From positions 20,212,001-20,276,000 of the forward strand of contig NC_091052.1 in NCBI RefSeq assembly GCF_963966145.1: a stretch of DNA of 64,000 bases, in the 5' to 3' direction. The first letter of the stretch is position 1. Every line of letters begins with the position of its first letter. Under the pieces are notes generated by a model. That model did no database searches and was not told where the DNA came from. It saw nothing but the letters and a program-made list of their open reading frames with translations. Positions 34,290 to 47,401 of the stretch are shown here, one piece after another. A program made the translations under genes and the position numbers. This stretch comes from Tenebrio molitor. Taxonomy: Eukaryota; Arthropoda; Insecta; Coleoptera; Tenebrionidae.

Positions 34290-36235
34290 CTAAAAATTCA
34301 AGATTCGTATTTTTCAAATGCTATTCCATAGAACTAAGAGTAAAACGAAAAATAAAAGATCAAGATGATACATAGATGAAAGACTGGAAATGGTAGAAAA
34401 TGAAATAAGAAGAAACAACCTAATAATACAAGGAATAGCAGATCAAGGGAGAGAAGACCAGGCAGAAACAAAAGAAAAAGCGCAAGAGATCTTGAGAAGA
34501 ATTGGAGGAAATGTCAACAGAAATACATAACTAGTAGAAGTGAGAAGAATTGGCACTTACGAAGCAAATAAGAAAAGACCAATTTTCAGAAAACTGAGAA
34601 CAAGGCATAACAAGTTAGAAATTCTCAAAGGGAATTCTAAAAGGAACAGATAGGTATATGGATCATGGAGGATTTCACGAAAAAGGTGAAAGAGGAAAGA
34701 AAACAACTGATACCTCACTTGAAACAAGCTAAGCAAGAAGGACATAAAGCACTGATAAAATACGACAAACTTATTATAGAGGGTAAACCATACGGAGCAG
34801 AGTACTTTAAAAAAGGGGAGAGAAGAGGCAAGGAAGAACAAAAACCGAACGATCCCCTGAAACTATAGAACCCTCCTACCATCAAATAAAAAGGGTAACA
34901 GTAACAAAAGGACACGAGAGATCAAAAGGCCCAAACGGAGATATAATTACAGAATTGGATGAAGAAAAAGACAGAATCAAATGAAGACGGACAAAATCGC
35001 AAAACAGAACGAAGAAAGACATGATCAAAATAGGAACGTGGGCAATTAGAAATCTGGTTAAAACAATGAAAAAAATACAAAATAGATATAGTTGGAGGAA
35101 GAAAATAACCTGACAATCAGAAACACAACATTCGCACACAAAGAGAGAAGAACATTCACAAGGAAACATGGATCTCGCCAGATGGTAAAACAAGAAATCA
35201 AATAGAATCTTAATAGAAAAAAGAATACACGGGAATATGAAAGATGTAAGTAGTTTCAGAGGAGCGGATCGGAACTCAGACCATATGCTAGTGATAGCAA
35301 AGCTTAAACAACAACTGATGAAGGAGAAGAAGACGAAAGGCAAAAAAATGCAAAGGTAAAATATGGAGGAACTTCTCAAAAATTAAACAATACAGAAAAT
35401 AGAGGAAGATGGACAAGAAACTTGGAACAATATCCCAGGAAGAGGATATTCAGAAAGAATGGGACCGGTTAGAAGAAGTTATAAAGGAAAGTTTGTAGGA
35501 AAATATACTTAGGACCAAGAAGAACCAAGGAAACCAAGGATTGGTTCACTGAAAAATGCAAAAACGTACCAAGCAAGATGTTATTAAATAGACAGACAGA
35601 AGAAAACCAAGAAAGGAGAGACGAGACAACAAGGAAGACAACGGAACAAGTATGCAGGCAGGAAAAAAGAGAAAATTTAATGAAGAAAGTTACAAAAATA
35701 AAGAAATAAGGAACTTCTACCAGGGTACAAGGAAAGCTAGAGAGGCCCAAGAGAAAACCACGACATACCTGAGAAAGAAGAACTCGGAATTGATAGGAAA
35801 TGTTGAAGAGAAGCTAAAGAGGTGGGGGAAGTACTTTGATGAAGTCTTAAATACCGATAACTATGAAAAACAAGTGGAGGATTTGGAGTCTCAAGAAAGT
35901 AACGAAAAGAACTAACAGATAAAGAGATAGAAGAAGAACTTAGTAAATTAAAAAACAATAAAAATGGCATCCGGGGCAGAAATATTAAAACACACAGGAG
36001 GAAGATTAAACAAATCTGGCAGGAAGAATGCCACAGCGGTGGAGAAATGCGATAATACGTCCAATCCCAAAAAAAGGGAATAGAACGAACTGTGAAAACT
36101 ACAGAGGGATATCGTTGCTCGACATCACTTACTAAGTTCTGACACGATACCCTAATTGGCGAGTACCAAGGAGGATTCAGGAAGGGAAGATAAACTACAG
36201 AACAGATCTTCACGTTAAGGATTAACAATCTGCCC
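34290..36235 (+). pseudogene. RTE-like non-LTR retrotransposon, heavily deleted
   Basis: Successive plus-strand pieces in changing frames match an ORF1/ORF2 non-LTR element. First comes an ORF1-like coiled segment (ENEIRRNNLIIQGI ... VEVRRIGTYEANKKRPI) and a lysine-rich end (EDFTKKVKEERKQLIPHLKQ, 34665-34868). Next is an endonuclease start (KIGTWAIRNL, near 35028), then its end (RGADRNSDHMLV, near 35258). A reverse-transcriptase lead-in (EEKLKRWGKYFDEVLNTDNY, 35652-35915) is followed by RT pieces NCENYRGISLL and GEYQGGFRKGR, where it stops. Large internal deletions and many stops make it non-functional. The RTE label rests on the ERWxxYFxxLLN-like lead-in and is tentative. Confidence 0.7.
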
Positions 36236-36242
36236 ATCAGAA

Positions 36243-36712
36243 CTTAAACAGATCAAGAATTGTCCTATATCAAAAGACACATGGAACAAATTACACAGCG
36301 TCTACGAGTCCCAGGGATCCGCGCGAAAAGCGATGATCCTGATTTTGTTGATTTTGTTGAAAATGAAAAACGGTGAATATACGAGAGATCACACCCGGAA
36401 CTTCTACGACGTCGTGGACAAACTCGAAGAGATGGAACTTTGTAGCATCAATGACTTTCTTGCCATCCTTCTACAGCATTCCCGACGACTACGAACATTT
36501 TCAAATTGCCATCGAAACCCAGGAGAAATTACCACAATTAGAAGGACTGAAGATAAAACTCTTGGAAGAGTATGAAGGTCGAAAACGAAATTCAAAAGAA
36601 AATGTTCCAGATGCCATGTTCATTAATAAAAATCCTGGTAGGTCAAATCAGCCCAAGAAATCGAAAAATTCTAAAACTGAAATCACCAAATTGATTTTAA
36701 AATGTTAGATGA
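36243..36712 (+). pseudogene. Copia-type gag fragment
   Basis: Matches the gag of Ty1/copia LTR retrotransposons (UBN2-like), which forms the particle shell. It opens LKQIKNCPISKDTWNKLHSV, continues through MKNGEYTRDH.RNFYDVVDK to NDFLAILL, then after a +1 shift IPDDYEHFQIAIETQEKLPQ and LKIKLLEEYEGRKRNS. No zinc knuckle, protease, integrase or LTR is visible. It directly abuts the end of the truncated LINE. Confidence 0.7.
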
Positions 36713-36724
36713 AAAATTTAAAAA

Positions 36725-36889
36725 CACGCCGCAAAATGGATCTTTAGGGGCCTAGTATGCTAAAATTACTATGACAATACTTTATAGGACAGAATTGTAT
36801 TATTAATAAAAAGAATCCTATAAAATGTTGTCACACAGTAATACAGCAACTTGAGCCTACTAGGACCCTGAAGATCCATTTGCGGCATG
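36725..36889. mobile_element. MITE, 165 bp
   Basis: CACGCCGCAAAATGGATCTT... pairs with ...AAGATCCATTTGCGGCATG over about 37 bp. Confidence 0.65.
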
Positions 36890-37118
36890 TATAATTGTGT
36901 ATAATGTTAATATAAAGCCTATTTTAATATTGTACTTGTTGTGAGTGTGAACTTTTGAAAAGGTTTTTATTTTTATTGATTGTTATTTTCGTTGTACATT
37001 GAAACCTTAGAGACTAAAACAAAACATAATATAAACCTACTTTAATTGCCTTTCTCAACAGTACTACTAGTTTTTCCTTACTCTTTTTTAATACGCGAAT
37101 ACTCACCGATCATGGAAT

Positions 37119-37426
37119 TACCGTGAGATCATTTAAATTTATAATTAGAGGAGGCTATGACTTTAAAATTATATTGGCAACACCGCTGACACCTTGATTT
37201 GAAATGTCAAAATGACACTTTAAAATTCAATATAAAATATGAAACGGCGAGTTAACAGTTGTATCCAAGCCAGGTGTTTGATACAACTGTTAACTCGCAG
37301 TTTCATATTCTGTATTGAATTTTGAAGACCCACTTTGACAAACCAAATCAAGATGTCAGTGGTGTTGCCAATCCAATTTTAAAGTCATAGCCAACGTTGA
37401 TTATAAATTTAAATGATCTCACGGTA
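37119..37426. mobile_element. Foldback MITE, 308 bp
   Basis: TACCGTGAGATCATTTAAAT and complement are flanked by TA. Pairing continues through GGCTATGACTTTAAAATT, then CAACACC.CTGACA, and a perfect inner GAGTTAACAGTTGTATC stem, so almost the whole element can fold. Confidence 0.85.
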
Positions 37427-38044
37427 TTATTATGTGGATTACAATATCCAGTGCTTTACCGATTTACCGTATATTATAAATCCATCAATCTCTGCAGCAG
37501 TTTAGTTAACAGAACGTAAATCTTTACTTCAATAATACTGCATTCCTTAGGTACATTTTTATGAGTTGGGAAAAATACCATTGTTTCATCAATGGTTTAT
37601 AATGCGTTGTGTGGTATGCATCATATTAATTTGAGAAGATTTAGTTCTGCTTACATGATCTATCAGTAAAGGCGAATAAATCTACTACCTGTTTTCCAGA
37701 TCTAGTTTATTTTCTGTCAAATTAAACACAAGACCAAAATGTGAGAGGCACACACGCCGACACATTAATAAATTAATAATTACCTATCGAGTTTTCTCCG
37801 TAAATTATAAAATACCTATTATTTGATACGTAGATTTGGTTACTTAAGAATACCTAATTTATAAGTATGATATAGTCTTTCTTATCAAAGTGAAGTGGAA
37901 AAGTGAATTATTGTCTATTGCAAATTTTAACTACTAGGTACAGTTGCGGCCGTTGAAATCTCAGACAGGAAAGATTTAAACACTCTGTATAAATTATGAA
38001 ATTTGATTATCGTAAATAGGGTTTTAATCAAGGATTATGAAGTC

Positions 38045-38645
38045 ACTGTCAGTTTTTGACATATTAGAGTCGTATCGTGCGTAACTTCTGAAATGCCGCA
38101 ATTATAGTCCAATTTTTACCCTTTTGCGATGACGTCATTATCTAGTAACTTCACGTATGTTTGAGCTAGGATCAGAAACAAATTTGAATTGATCATAAAT
38201 AATTATAATGTTTCAAATTTGTTGACAATTGCTTCGAAAAATTATGTTTGTAAGTGACCATCAATAAATAAACGTGCCTTTTTTTTGTTTTTTCTGTTTC
38301 TATCATTTCAATAAAGAGAAAGCGAGGAAGGAAATCGTGACGTCACCTCAAAAGGGTAAAAATTGGACTATATCTGATTTGCAAAAAAGTGTCATCATCA
38401 CCAGAGTGAGTGAGTTTAAACTGGCCCACTCATGCCAAAAAAAGCCCAATTTACACACGAACAAGTTGAATACAACTTTTTTTTTGTTCGACAAGCCCCT
38501 TAAAGGCTCCAAATCGCTTAAAATCTTTAAAATTAGCTTGACGTTTCGTTTTGACAAGTTGACATTAATTTATCAAAATACGTTCATACAGGAGAACATT
38601 CTCAAATTCTGACAAGTGTCGAACAAAAAACACTCATTTAGCCCG
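38045..38645. repeat. Dispersed repeat R1, copy b, split by a MITE
   Basis: Matches copy e (60845-61215) in reverse orientation. The match starts in CATATTAGAGTCGT..., breaks at the MITE 38103-38372, and resumes at TCTGATTTGCAAAAAAGTG through to TTCTCAAATTCTGACA. Confidence 0.85.
38103..38372. mobile_element. MITE with verified TA duplication
   Basis: TAGTCCAATTTTTACCCTTT is inverted at the right end. Copy e of R1 has the uninterrupted site (GCAAT-TA-TCTGAT), so the insertion and its TA duplication can be read directly. Confidence 0.9.
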
Positions 38646-39823
38646 CTTGAATAATAAATAACTATTAGTCAATACGTAGTTTATGTAGTTAAGGTTTATA
38701 TTCTACTGCGCTGTCTCTAGTCAGTAGCGTTTGTGAATCGCGGGGTGTTCCCTGTTATTTGTGTTCCGTGACGTTTTATAATTATTGTGTTAGTTCTTGC
38801 TCCTTTCTGACTAATACATAAATACCTGCTTAATAAATATTTATTGATTATTTCACGCATAGGTACAGGGTGGCGCATATATCTATTAGATATATGGGGT
38901 GGCGTTGTACTTTTTATGTTACGCCACTGGCATGGCTGGTTGGGCAGTATCTTGGCTTCTTTTATGTACTTTCCTACACGAGACGACTATAACATTTATT
39001 AATATCGATACTAAAAATGGGAAGATTAACAGAAAGAATCTCCTTTTCTATTTTTCTGACTAAAACTTTTCCATTTGAATAAGAGAGATATATTCAAATG
39101 TATTCATCGGATGTACGAGCTGGTGATATTAATTAAACTTGACTTCCGCTTTGATCCTGTTCTTTTAAAATTAATTATTAAGTATCTTTTACTTCAGCAA
39201 CAATTCTTCACTGCAAAACAGTCTTTTTCACCATTTTAACATTTCAGTGATTTACTTTGTTACATATTATAATTTCATTTCTGAAATCCCAGAATCTTAA
39301 GCAAAATCTTGTAAAAGTGTAATCGTCCAATTTCAAAATGAAATATAGATCTACATATTTTGCACAGTTAGAAATTAAAAATATGATGATAAAAAAAGTA
39401 TAGATATAATTTTCTGCATTTTCTTATTTATGTACAAGAAGTTCTTCATTTTATATCGCTTAGATTTGGACATCGACAACAAAACAAAAGGGTTAAGAGG
39501 CAGCTATGGAAAAGAAAACTTCGGAAAACAGATATGATAAAGAGAGGTTTTGCCGAAACTCCAAAAAATAACGTTGTGTGTGGTAAACCCAGTCGCCATT
39601 TTCTTGATTCCAATTTTAAATAGGTTTCTGCTATAAATATTTTGCATTCTCCAGTGATTTAAAAAAAATAAAATTCACGTAAATAATAACATTGGCAACT
39701 GACAGTTTATTACGTTACGCTGCACTTTTGGAGAAATTTTGTTTTCCATAGCCGCACTTTATCTCTTGTTTCGTTGATCATATTATATGTACTTGTCGTA
39801 TAAGAAATATAATGGGTAGTAGG

Positions 39824-40026
39824 TACCGTAAGAGCAAAAAAAAAGCCATCAAGGATATGAGACAGTCATAATGCGCTTACGCACTGTAAATTGCAGGGAA
39901 AAAAATGTAATAATACCTATAATTTATTGTTTATTGAAATAATCGATGACGAATTTCTTAATTAAAGACACGGCACTCTCTTTTTCATAGCTACCCTTGA
40001 TGGCATTTTTTTTTCTCTTACGGCAC
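39824..40026. mobile_element. MITE, 203 bp
   Basis: CCGTAAGAG(C)AAAAAAAAAG then CCATCAAGG.TATGA pairs with TCATAGCTACCCTTGATGGC...CTCTTACGG. Confidence 0.65.
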
Positions 40027-41349
40027 TTAATAGATATTAAAAGTCCTTTAAATGACGTCGCGAAAATCGAAAATATGAAGCTTGAAGAATATTTGTTTTT
40101 TAAGATAAATAAAATTTTGTGTATAACCACATTTTGCTTCCATAAATCTCTGCCAAGAGGTTTCAAAATCACCCTTCAATTTTTATATCAGCCATCCACA
40201 TTGATGATAACTAAATCACAAGATTGAAAACAGAGTCTTTTCGGGGTGAGTAAAAACACAACGCTGCCATAAAAACCGATTTTTTTAAGGACGGACGGAT
40301 ATGAGCTAATAATATGATAAAGGGAAAGCGGTACAAAAAGAATCCACAGTCAGGTTCGGGAATCTGAAGGGTAGGGGAGATTGAGATAAGCCTTCGCGGA
40401 GCTTATCAGCTTACGGAAGAATAGAATTTCTTCATACTTAGCATAATTAGCGCATCAAGGTAATATAAAAAAAAACATAAAGAATCTTTAAAAAAACAAT
40501 AGGTTGCCATGCTTTAATTTTGTTAAATTGGCAGTACTGATGAAAGTAGTAGTTATATTTCATTTCATGTTGGTTGTAAACTTTTTTAACTAAATTTGAA
40601 ATGCTATGTTGCAAGATGATTCTAAAACAAAAAGTAAATAAAGTTATCAATCAATGTCATTTTGACGTTTTTCTGATTTATTTTAAATTAGACAACACAG
40701 AGTAATAATTTAAATCGCATAATGCCAAAAGTTGTGTCTTTCGAGACAAAACGCAGTGTGTTGAAGTGCTACACACATTTTAAACGATCTAAGTAACGAT
40801 ACGATTATTAACAGATTGCTGGACATCTTCAATGTGAGAACAATGAATTTGTATTCGATTAAATCATAAACTGTATACAGTTCTCTATTAATTTCGTTTA
40901 ATACACTTTCAATCGATTCGTAAAAAAGCAGAATATAAGTATGCGAACATTGTGGCTTCAAAATTTTCAAAATTCAACCAAACTTTGCTTCAGATATACA
41001 GGATGAAATCTGTCAGATTGTCATGGCCAAGCATCGTTTTTTTAAAGTTAGAATATACCTATACATTATACTACATACGAGTATTATCCGATGTGTACAG
41101 GGTGACTTTGAAAGTTGTGCAGATATTTTAACCTAAGGTAGTACATGCTAAAACAAGGCAAAATAATCTAACTTGCCTTATGCAAATGTTAATGGTTTAC
41201 AAGAGAATCAAAGGAATTAGTTTGTTTGGGAACCGAATTTTCAAATTTGGCGGGCAGTTGTGACGTACGACCAACCTAAAATGTCAAGTTTTTCTGTTAT
41301 TCGAGGTTATATTTGATTTTTTGAGTTTGGAATGATCTAAGACATTACT

Positions 41350-41422
41350 TCTTTCCGCCAAATATTCGAACCTGCGCAAAACTGATACAAGTGTTTTTCT
41401 TTTGGCGGAAAAGGTTCGGAAT
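41350..41422. repeat. Inverted repeat
   Basis: TTTCCGCCAAATATTCGAACC pairs imperfectly with GGCGGAAAAGGTTCGGAA. No element identified. Confidence 0.45.
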
Positions 41423-41579
41423 GCAAACAATGAAGGTTCCAGTTGGAAGAGTACCGCAAAATAAAACACATGTGAGGGACGCAAAATACCTTTTATTGAA
41501 AAATGCCTGTAATAACTTTGACTTCCGGCGAACAAATGAACGAATAACGGGAATTAAGTTTAGTGAATTAAAGTAAATT

Positions 41580-44500
41580 ATCTAGCTGAGGCCAGTGCAA
41601 AGCCAAACAACAATATTAATGCGGCAACAAACAGAAATGGGTAAATGACAAACAAAAATTACAAGTTAAAGTTCGCACAAACAAGGAATCAAATTATAAT
41701 GCAGTTATCACAGGCAGGAGCCGATAAAAACCCTCTTCAAAACCGTATCCCAGGTATTACTAATCTTTTACAACTTGATTAATGACAATCCTATGCTTAA
41801 TTAGTGAATACAAGATCAAGGTACACCATCGGGGGTTTAGAAGCTGGTGGTAACAAACTCTCGGTCGCGAGGGGACTCAGAAGAATAATCTGAATCGTCT
41901 GAGATCAAGCAACGTTTATAGATACTCGTATTAATGCATGTCGGGCTATGTTTACCGACAAATAACGAGTGATAGAACCGTCCCGGTGGTTTCACGTAAC
42001 ATCCCAGAGCCGCATCGTCCCAGGCTTAGGTCCGCCTTCGCCAACCCACCGTTTCCCGACAAACCACGAGGTCTAGAAACGCTGCGGGGTTTCACGTTAA
42101 CATCCCAGAGCCGCATCGAGCAAGGCATAGGTCCGCCTCCGCTAACTACCCGTTAACCCCACGTTACTTTATTAGCTAACCCCACGACTTCCTGAATGTC
42201 ACCTAGCTCTCATAGGGTCGTACCTACAACATTCTACCTCTGACTCATCCGAAATCTAGCGGTGCTTACTCAACGACACATGAAAAACCCGAGGTTAATT
42301 CAACAGAACAAAGATTAAAATATCACAAATATAAATAACAACATAAATAATGCCACCTGCTCTACGTGACTACTAATCCTACAATCGCTGGCTGGGCAAA
42401 ACTAAAATGGCGGGTAAAGTGCCGTTAGAAAATGGTGGCAAATGGACGCATGTAAGTCAGACGATGGCTACTAATTTGCGAAACTAACTGATTGCCTGAA
42501 AATTACATCTTCCGGGGATAACACTTAAAATTAACAATTGGGTGCTTCTCGAGACAAACAGAATGCAACAAAATAATTTCTACAAACATACCCTCTACCA
42601 CACAGTCCTGGCACGCCGGGACGACGGAGGGGTTGATTCCCTTTCAGTTCGCGGTATTCAAAATCTTGGATCTCTCTTAACACCGTGGATTCTTTTCGAA
42701 ACAAAAAAAAACACACCCTCACACGTCGGAAGCCGCCAAAAAGTCCCCTCTATCCCCCTATCTACCCTCTACCTGCCGTGTTGCCAACCCCTCCCTTAGT
42801 TCCTCGTCTGTCTACTGTAGTACTTTCGTTTTTGGCGCGCTATTGTGGATGTACCGGGAATTCAAATTTAAATTTTAAACTGTGTCACTACAAGTTTCAT
42901 CATGAATCTTTGATGAAATTTGTAAAGTGATGATAAAATCGTGCCTGCAACTTATTCAGCAAACAACAAAGGCTTAAACAACAAATTAAAAAGACTGTAA
43001 TTGTGAGTAAAAGCATAAAATGAAACATCAAAGAAGTTACTGCAACTACCTGCCATCGTTTGCAATGCAAGCTTAGCACCACGTGCCCAAGAAAGCCGAA
43101 CTCGGTTCAGAATGCCTTTCGCCTTTGTTTTGACGAATTTCTTGAGCGGCGTTTTGGACTCGCAGCCAAACTAGAAAGACGCCGAGTACTTGTTCGTGAC
43201 TGGTTTTTAACTTCGTGGAGAATTTCTTCTTCTGCAACTAAAATGCAATCTTCTCGTTAGCGGCCAAGATCTCACTTATTCATTTCGAAACAACTTTTAC
43301 AAAGGTTCGTGCATTGGGAAGTATTCTTTGAGGAAACCTTTCACCGCAGATTGCCGTGCTACTCGTAGCTCGCCATAAATTAAAACCATGTCGGTTTTCC
43401 CCAGGTTGTTGAAAGCCATTTGTGATTTAAACTGAGGTTAAGATTAAGATTCTTTTCAAAGTGACTTAATTTTGAATTAAATAAAAACAAAATTGTCTAC
43501 TATAATTTTTTTTTACCCATTTTTTCATAAAATTCAGTGGCTCCCATACTTTTAGCCCTTTTTTTCTCACAAATATCAGCATTTGTATTGTAATGTAAAC
43601 CAGGTATCGCTAGTTCCGTACAAATTAAATTTTTGAAAAATCAAAAAACCCCGCCAAAATGAACAAGTGGCCAAGTCGTGATCGTCATAGAAACGGTCAA
43701 AAACCCTAGGAAACCCCTACGTTGTGTGTTTTATAGAGACCGCCTTGGTTTTATACAAAATGGCGGAAGACTAGCTCGAGATGCAAATGGCGGACCTGCA
43801 GGGTGGACAAACTTCGAAATAAAAATATGTACTTAAATCGGTGGAAGGACGCCTGTATTTAATTTGCAAATATACGAATAAATACGTTCTCGTTTTCATT
43901 TACAGCGGTGTTTGATGTAAAACAGGCAAACAAATACATAATAACCCAATTTATGAACACTAGCCATGAGATTGAACAAAACACAACATGACAGAAGAAT
44001 GAATAACACAACTCAAATTGAAAATAATGAATGAATACTACACTCTCGCTATCTCATCTCCTCGCGTAACACGTGGTTTACCCTCGCGAAGTTAACCTAG
44101 TTTTCGCCCCCTGATCTATTATTCCCCAAACTACCGGGGCGCATTCGTCCAAGTCCCTGCGACACCAAACTCGTTATGGGTGCAGTGCCCCGGTTTGTGT
44201 CCTCCGAAACTTCACTGTGCACCCCACACATGGTGAAACAGAGGCTTCCGCCAAGGGCGTGAGGAGCTCCACGGCCAGGGCCATACTTCATGGAGAAGTC
44301 CTTTGGAACGCCACACCGGCAACCCCAGAAGGTCCCCTAGGTAGGCCCTCATTTTTCATTGAAAATGGTTATATGAAACCCTCTGATTATTACTTCATTC
44401 GACCGTACATCATCGGAATAAACAAAGAAACAAAACATACCTGGAGCCACGTATGGTAATTTAAACGATCCTACCTCTATTAAACTGCACACCTCGCGAA

Positions 44501-44790
44501 CGTCGCACGTGTATGATGTGTTCGATTCGTGACGTTTAAATAAAAACAAACAGGCCAAAAACAAAACACAACCGTTGGATTCAAGAGTCGAGAGTAGAGA
44601 GCGAGCGTTTCCTTTAAAACCGAAAACCCCAAAAAGTGACCCCCACTTCCCCGCGGTCGAATCTTCTGCTGGTTTCTTTTGGCGGCGGCAATTCAAATTC
44701 AAACTGGGATATTACAGTATAAGGCATTATTGGCTCAATTGTTATCAATTGTGGAGTTACACCACACCCATATCTGCACAACATTGAAAG
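41580..44790. other. GC-richer block, unidentified
   Basis: This 3.2 kb stretch is clearly richer in G+C than its surroundings and has few recognisable repeats. It holds a 2-copy direct repeat (41985-42150) and a small hairpin (42884-42935). GGCG.GC...AATTCAAATT.AAA occurs near both 42833 and 44685 and could mark related terminal sequences. I see no domain in any frame. A decayed LTR element or an untranslated or promoter region are both possible. Confidence 0.35.
41985..42150. repeat. Two tandem copies of a roughly 100 bp unit
   Basis: Both units contain GTTTCACGT.AACATCCCAG, GCCGCATCG, then TAGGTCCGCCT.CGC.AAC. They are offset by about 100 bp. Confidence 0.75.
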
Positions 44791-44878
44791 TCACTCTGTA
44801 CTTTATTATATGAAAACTGTAATTTTTGAGTATGATCTGCAAAAAGTGGAGATGTATTTTACTAAATATACAGGTCGC

Positions 44879-45047
44879 AAAACGTAGCGTGATACTTGAG
44901 ATGCGCAGATAGAATGAGAAATCCGACTTGCAAGAAAGATCGAAAATCCTCAGACGGCTTCGTTTACACTGGGTCTCTCCCCACTACTTCCCACAATTTT
45001 ACTGCGCATCCATTTCCCCAGTATCAAGCTACGCCTTGCGACCTGTA
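44879..45047. mobile_element. MITE, 169 bp
   Basis: TACAGGTCGCAAAACGTAGC.TGATACT pairs with the right end AGTATCAAGCTACGCC...CGACCTGTA. It is flanked by TA. Confidence 0.75.
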
Positions 45048-45500
45048 GCTCCACCATATTTATATGTTACGAGTATAAGTGTACATTTATTTTCTAAATA
45101 GTTTCATTCGTAGCAAGAGAAAGGTAAATGTAAAATAAATGTTTGAATTATTTTATTTGAACTAGTGACCAGGCATGAAAGAATTGTTTTCTTTCGTAGA
45201 CTGTTTGGCATCAACTTTTAAAAATGTCTGTACAAAATATCGATATGGTGAACCATACATGACGTACTATTGTGGCCAAAAAATTTCGTACAGCCTTTCC
45301 CTGTCATTTCACAAAAATTGCGTGTGATTTAACCTTTATTGTCATTATGATTGACGTTTGCAAATTAAAATTTGAAATTTATTACTGTCACCCATAAGAA
45401 CATAGACACATGTCAACATGTGAAGTGAGGTTATTCGTTTTTAAAGGCTGCTTTACAGCACACGTGAGTGGAATGACTGATACTAATTGCGTGTTATATG

Positions 45501-45734
45501 TACAGGGTCATTATAAATTATTGTTCCATCGTAGTAGGCGTTGGTGCCGTAGTTGAATTTCCCGCAAGCTTCATAACATGAGTGAGACTAGTACCGCCGA
45601 TAAGTGGCGCTACCGGCGGTAGTGGAAATCTGTCTACTAGTTTGTCCAACGTTGCGAGGCTGGCGGCACATCCAACATTTGTGTGGGTTTTCAACACCAA
45701 CTATGATGGGACAATCATTTATAATAACCCTGTA
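45501..45734. mobile_element. MITE family A, copy 2
   Basis: Near full-length relative of 4890-5114, with ends TACAGGGTCATTATAAATTA / ATCATTTATAATAACCCTGTA. Confidence 0.85.
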
Positions 45735-46339
45735 TAATATTATTCGACGACTGTTCAATAAAAATAAAAACAGATTTCCGCTCCCAAAAAATAACATCAG
45801 CTGCAATCCAAAAGTTATTTGCAAAAATTGTTAATTGAAATAAACTTTACAAAATGATATATCCATTTTATATCTTCTAATTATATTATATTTGTTTGGA
45901 GCCAACATAAGAGAAATATAATTTCTGATAAGCAAAAGTAATATTGGTTTGAGGGATTCAAGTTTGTATAGTCTGCTAGATTCTAAATTTACACTACCTG
46001 TTGAATTATGTTGGCAAAATAAAAATATTTATAAATTGGGGATTCTTATGATGACCAAAGTTGGCAATATAATTATTTTATAAACATGATTCGAAAACAT
46101 TAAAATTTGTTCATAAATTTATTATGCTTTTAGAATTTGATTTTCTACCTACTTACTTGCTGCATTTAAAAAAAGGTTTTCGTGCTTTTGCTTTATTCTA
46201 AAATTTTGAGTTGTAAAAATGGAAATTGACAGATAACCAAGCAAATACAATCTGACGCATTTTTTACCAAACAGTGTTGCCGGTTGTATTTCCAACGTAG
46301 AATGCAGTGTTGTTGGAAATTTAGAATTGAGACAGACTA

Positions 46340-46978
46340 TACAGAATGTCCCAAAATTGGCGTACTAACGGTGCACTACGGTGTAGAAGAGATTACCGTA
46401 AACGTCAGAAAAATGTCAAAAAAATTCTATTGGATTTATTGGCTGATTTGGCGGTCTTTGAAAGTGGCACTTCATAGGTCAATTATTTTGAAATATATGT
46501 ATGAAATTGTCATGACAGCTACCTCTAATCGTACATATTATCACAAAGTACAAGATCGCTCACTACCAATATCTAATCCTGCATAATAGAGAATTTAACA
46601 GCTTTGGAAATCGAAAAAATTATTTTAAGTCCACTACGGTAACATTGCAAGGTAATGATGTAAAGGGTGTTTTTTTAAATTTGGCGTCGAAGTAGGCGTT
46701 GGAGAGTCGATTGAGAGCGCGCCACTCGTGTAAAAGCGTAAGATTTAAACAGCTGATCCGTGATCCGTAACCTGTATAGCGCGTTCACAATCGTCACTTC
46801 AACGCCTACTTCGACGCCAAATTAAAAAAAAAACACCCGTTATATCTTTGTTTACATTGTATTACCGTTAATAATAATAATAAAAACAATAGATTTTTTC
46901 CATATTTTTTTCATGTACATTTACACATCCTCGATAAGGTACTAAGTAGTTTGTATGCCAATTTTGGGACACTCTGTA
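46340..46978. mobile_element. TIR element interrupted by a second MITE
   Basis: TACAGAATGTCCCAAAATTGGCGTAC is matched by inverted GTATGCCAATTTTGGGACACTCTGTA. A related left end lies at 31102-31196. A second MITE (46661-46842) is nested inside. Confidence 0.7.
46661..46842. mobile_element. MITE family C, copy 1
   Basis: GGGTGTTTTTTTAAATTTGG...CGTCGAAGTAGGCGTTGG pairs with CAACGCCTACTTCGACGCC...AACACCC. The core TTTAAACAGCTGATCCGTGA is shared with copy 2 at 57231-57409. Confidence 0.8.
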
Positions 46979-46987
46979 TATCCTGTT

Positions 46988-47098
46988 CACGTTGGATTGA
47001 ACATCAGTGGTGCAAATCGCACACATTTGGGATTAACTTTCATATGAGTTGTCATAGTAACAGGTCAGGTCATTTGCACCACTGATGAACCTGAACAG
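46988..47098. repeat. Inverted repeat, about 110 bp
   Basis: ACATCAGTGGTGCAAAT pairs with ATTTGCACCACTGATGA, with outer GTTCA.../...TGAAC pairing. Confidence 0.7.
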
Positions 47099-47135
47099 AT
47101 ATTATTCGTTATTAATATGGGCTGAACATTGTACA

Positions 47136-47401
47136 ATATATCTGTGGCCGTCGTGAAAAAGTAGGTAAATCAAATAATTTCAAAAATGAGTTAACGATGT
47201 TTACACCTTAATAATAAATCATGGAGTTAAATAATTCCGATTTTCACAGTTTAAAATTTACTTATATTGAAAGCAAGTACAGGTAGAAAGAAGTTTCTAT
47301 TTAATTACAGGATTTTAGGAATGATGTGGAATTTTGAATCGTTGCCCTGAAAAATTAACATTTTCGACTTACCTACTTTTTCACGACCGCCACAGATATA
47401 T
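47136..47401. mobile_element. MITE, 266 bp
   Basis: ATATATCTGTGGCCGTCGTG and complement pair for about 36 bp, including AAAAAGTAGGTAA. Confidence 0.75.

Noticed and set aside
34557..36237. Long minus-strand frames rich in Phe, Leu, Ser
   Set aside because: They are antisense to the RTE-like LINE on the plus strand; A-rich coding on one strand gives hydrophobic shadows on the other.
43060..43260. 66-codon arginine-rich frame
   Set aside because: No recognisable domain in the GC-rich block; minus-strand reading gives nothing either.
41580..44790. LTR retrotransposon call
   Set aside because: Two related motifs near 42833 and 44685 hint at repeats, but no matching LTR pair, primer-binding site or pol domain can be shown by eye.
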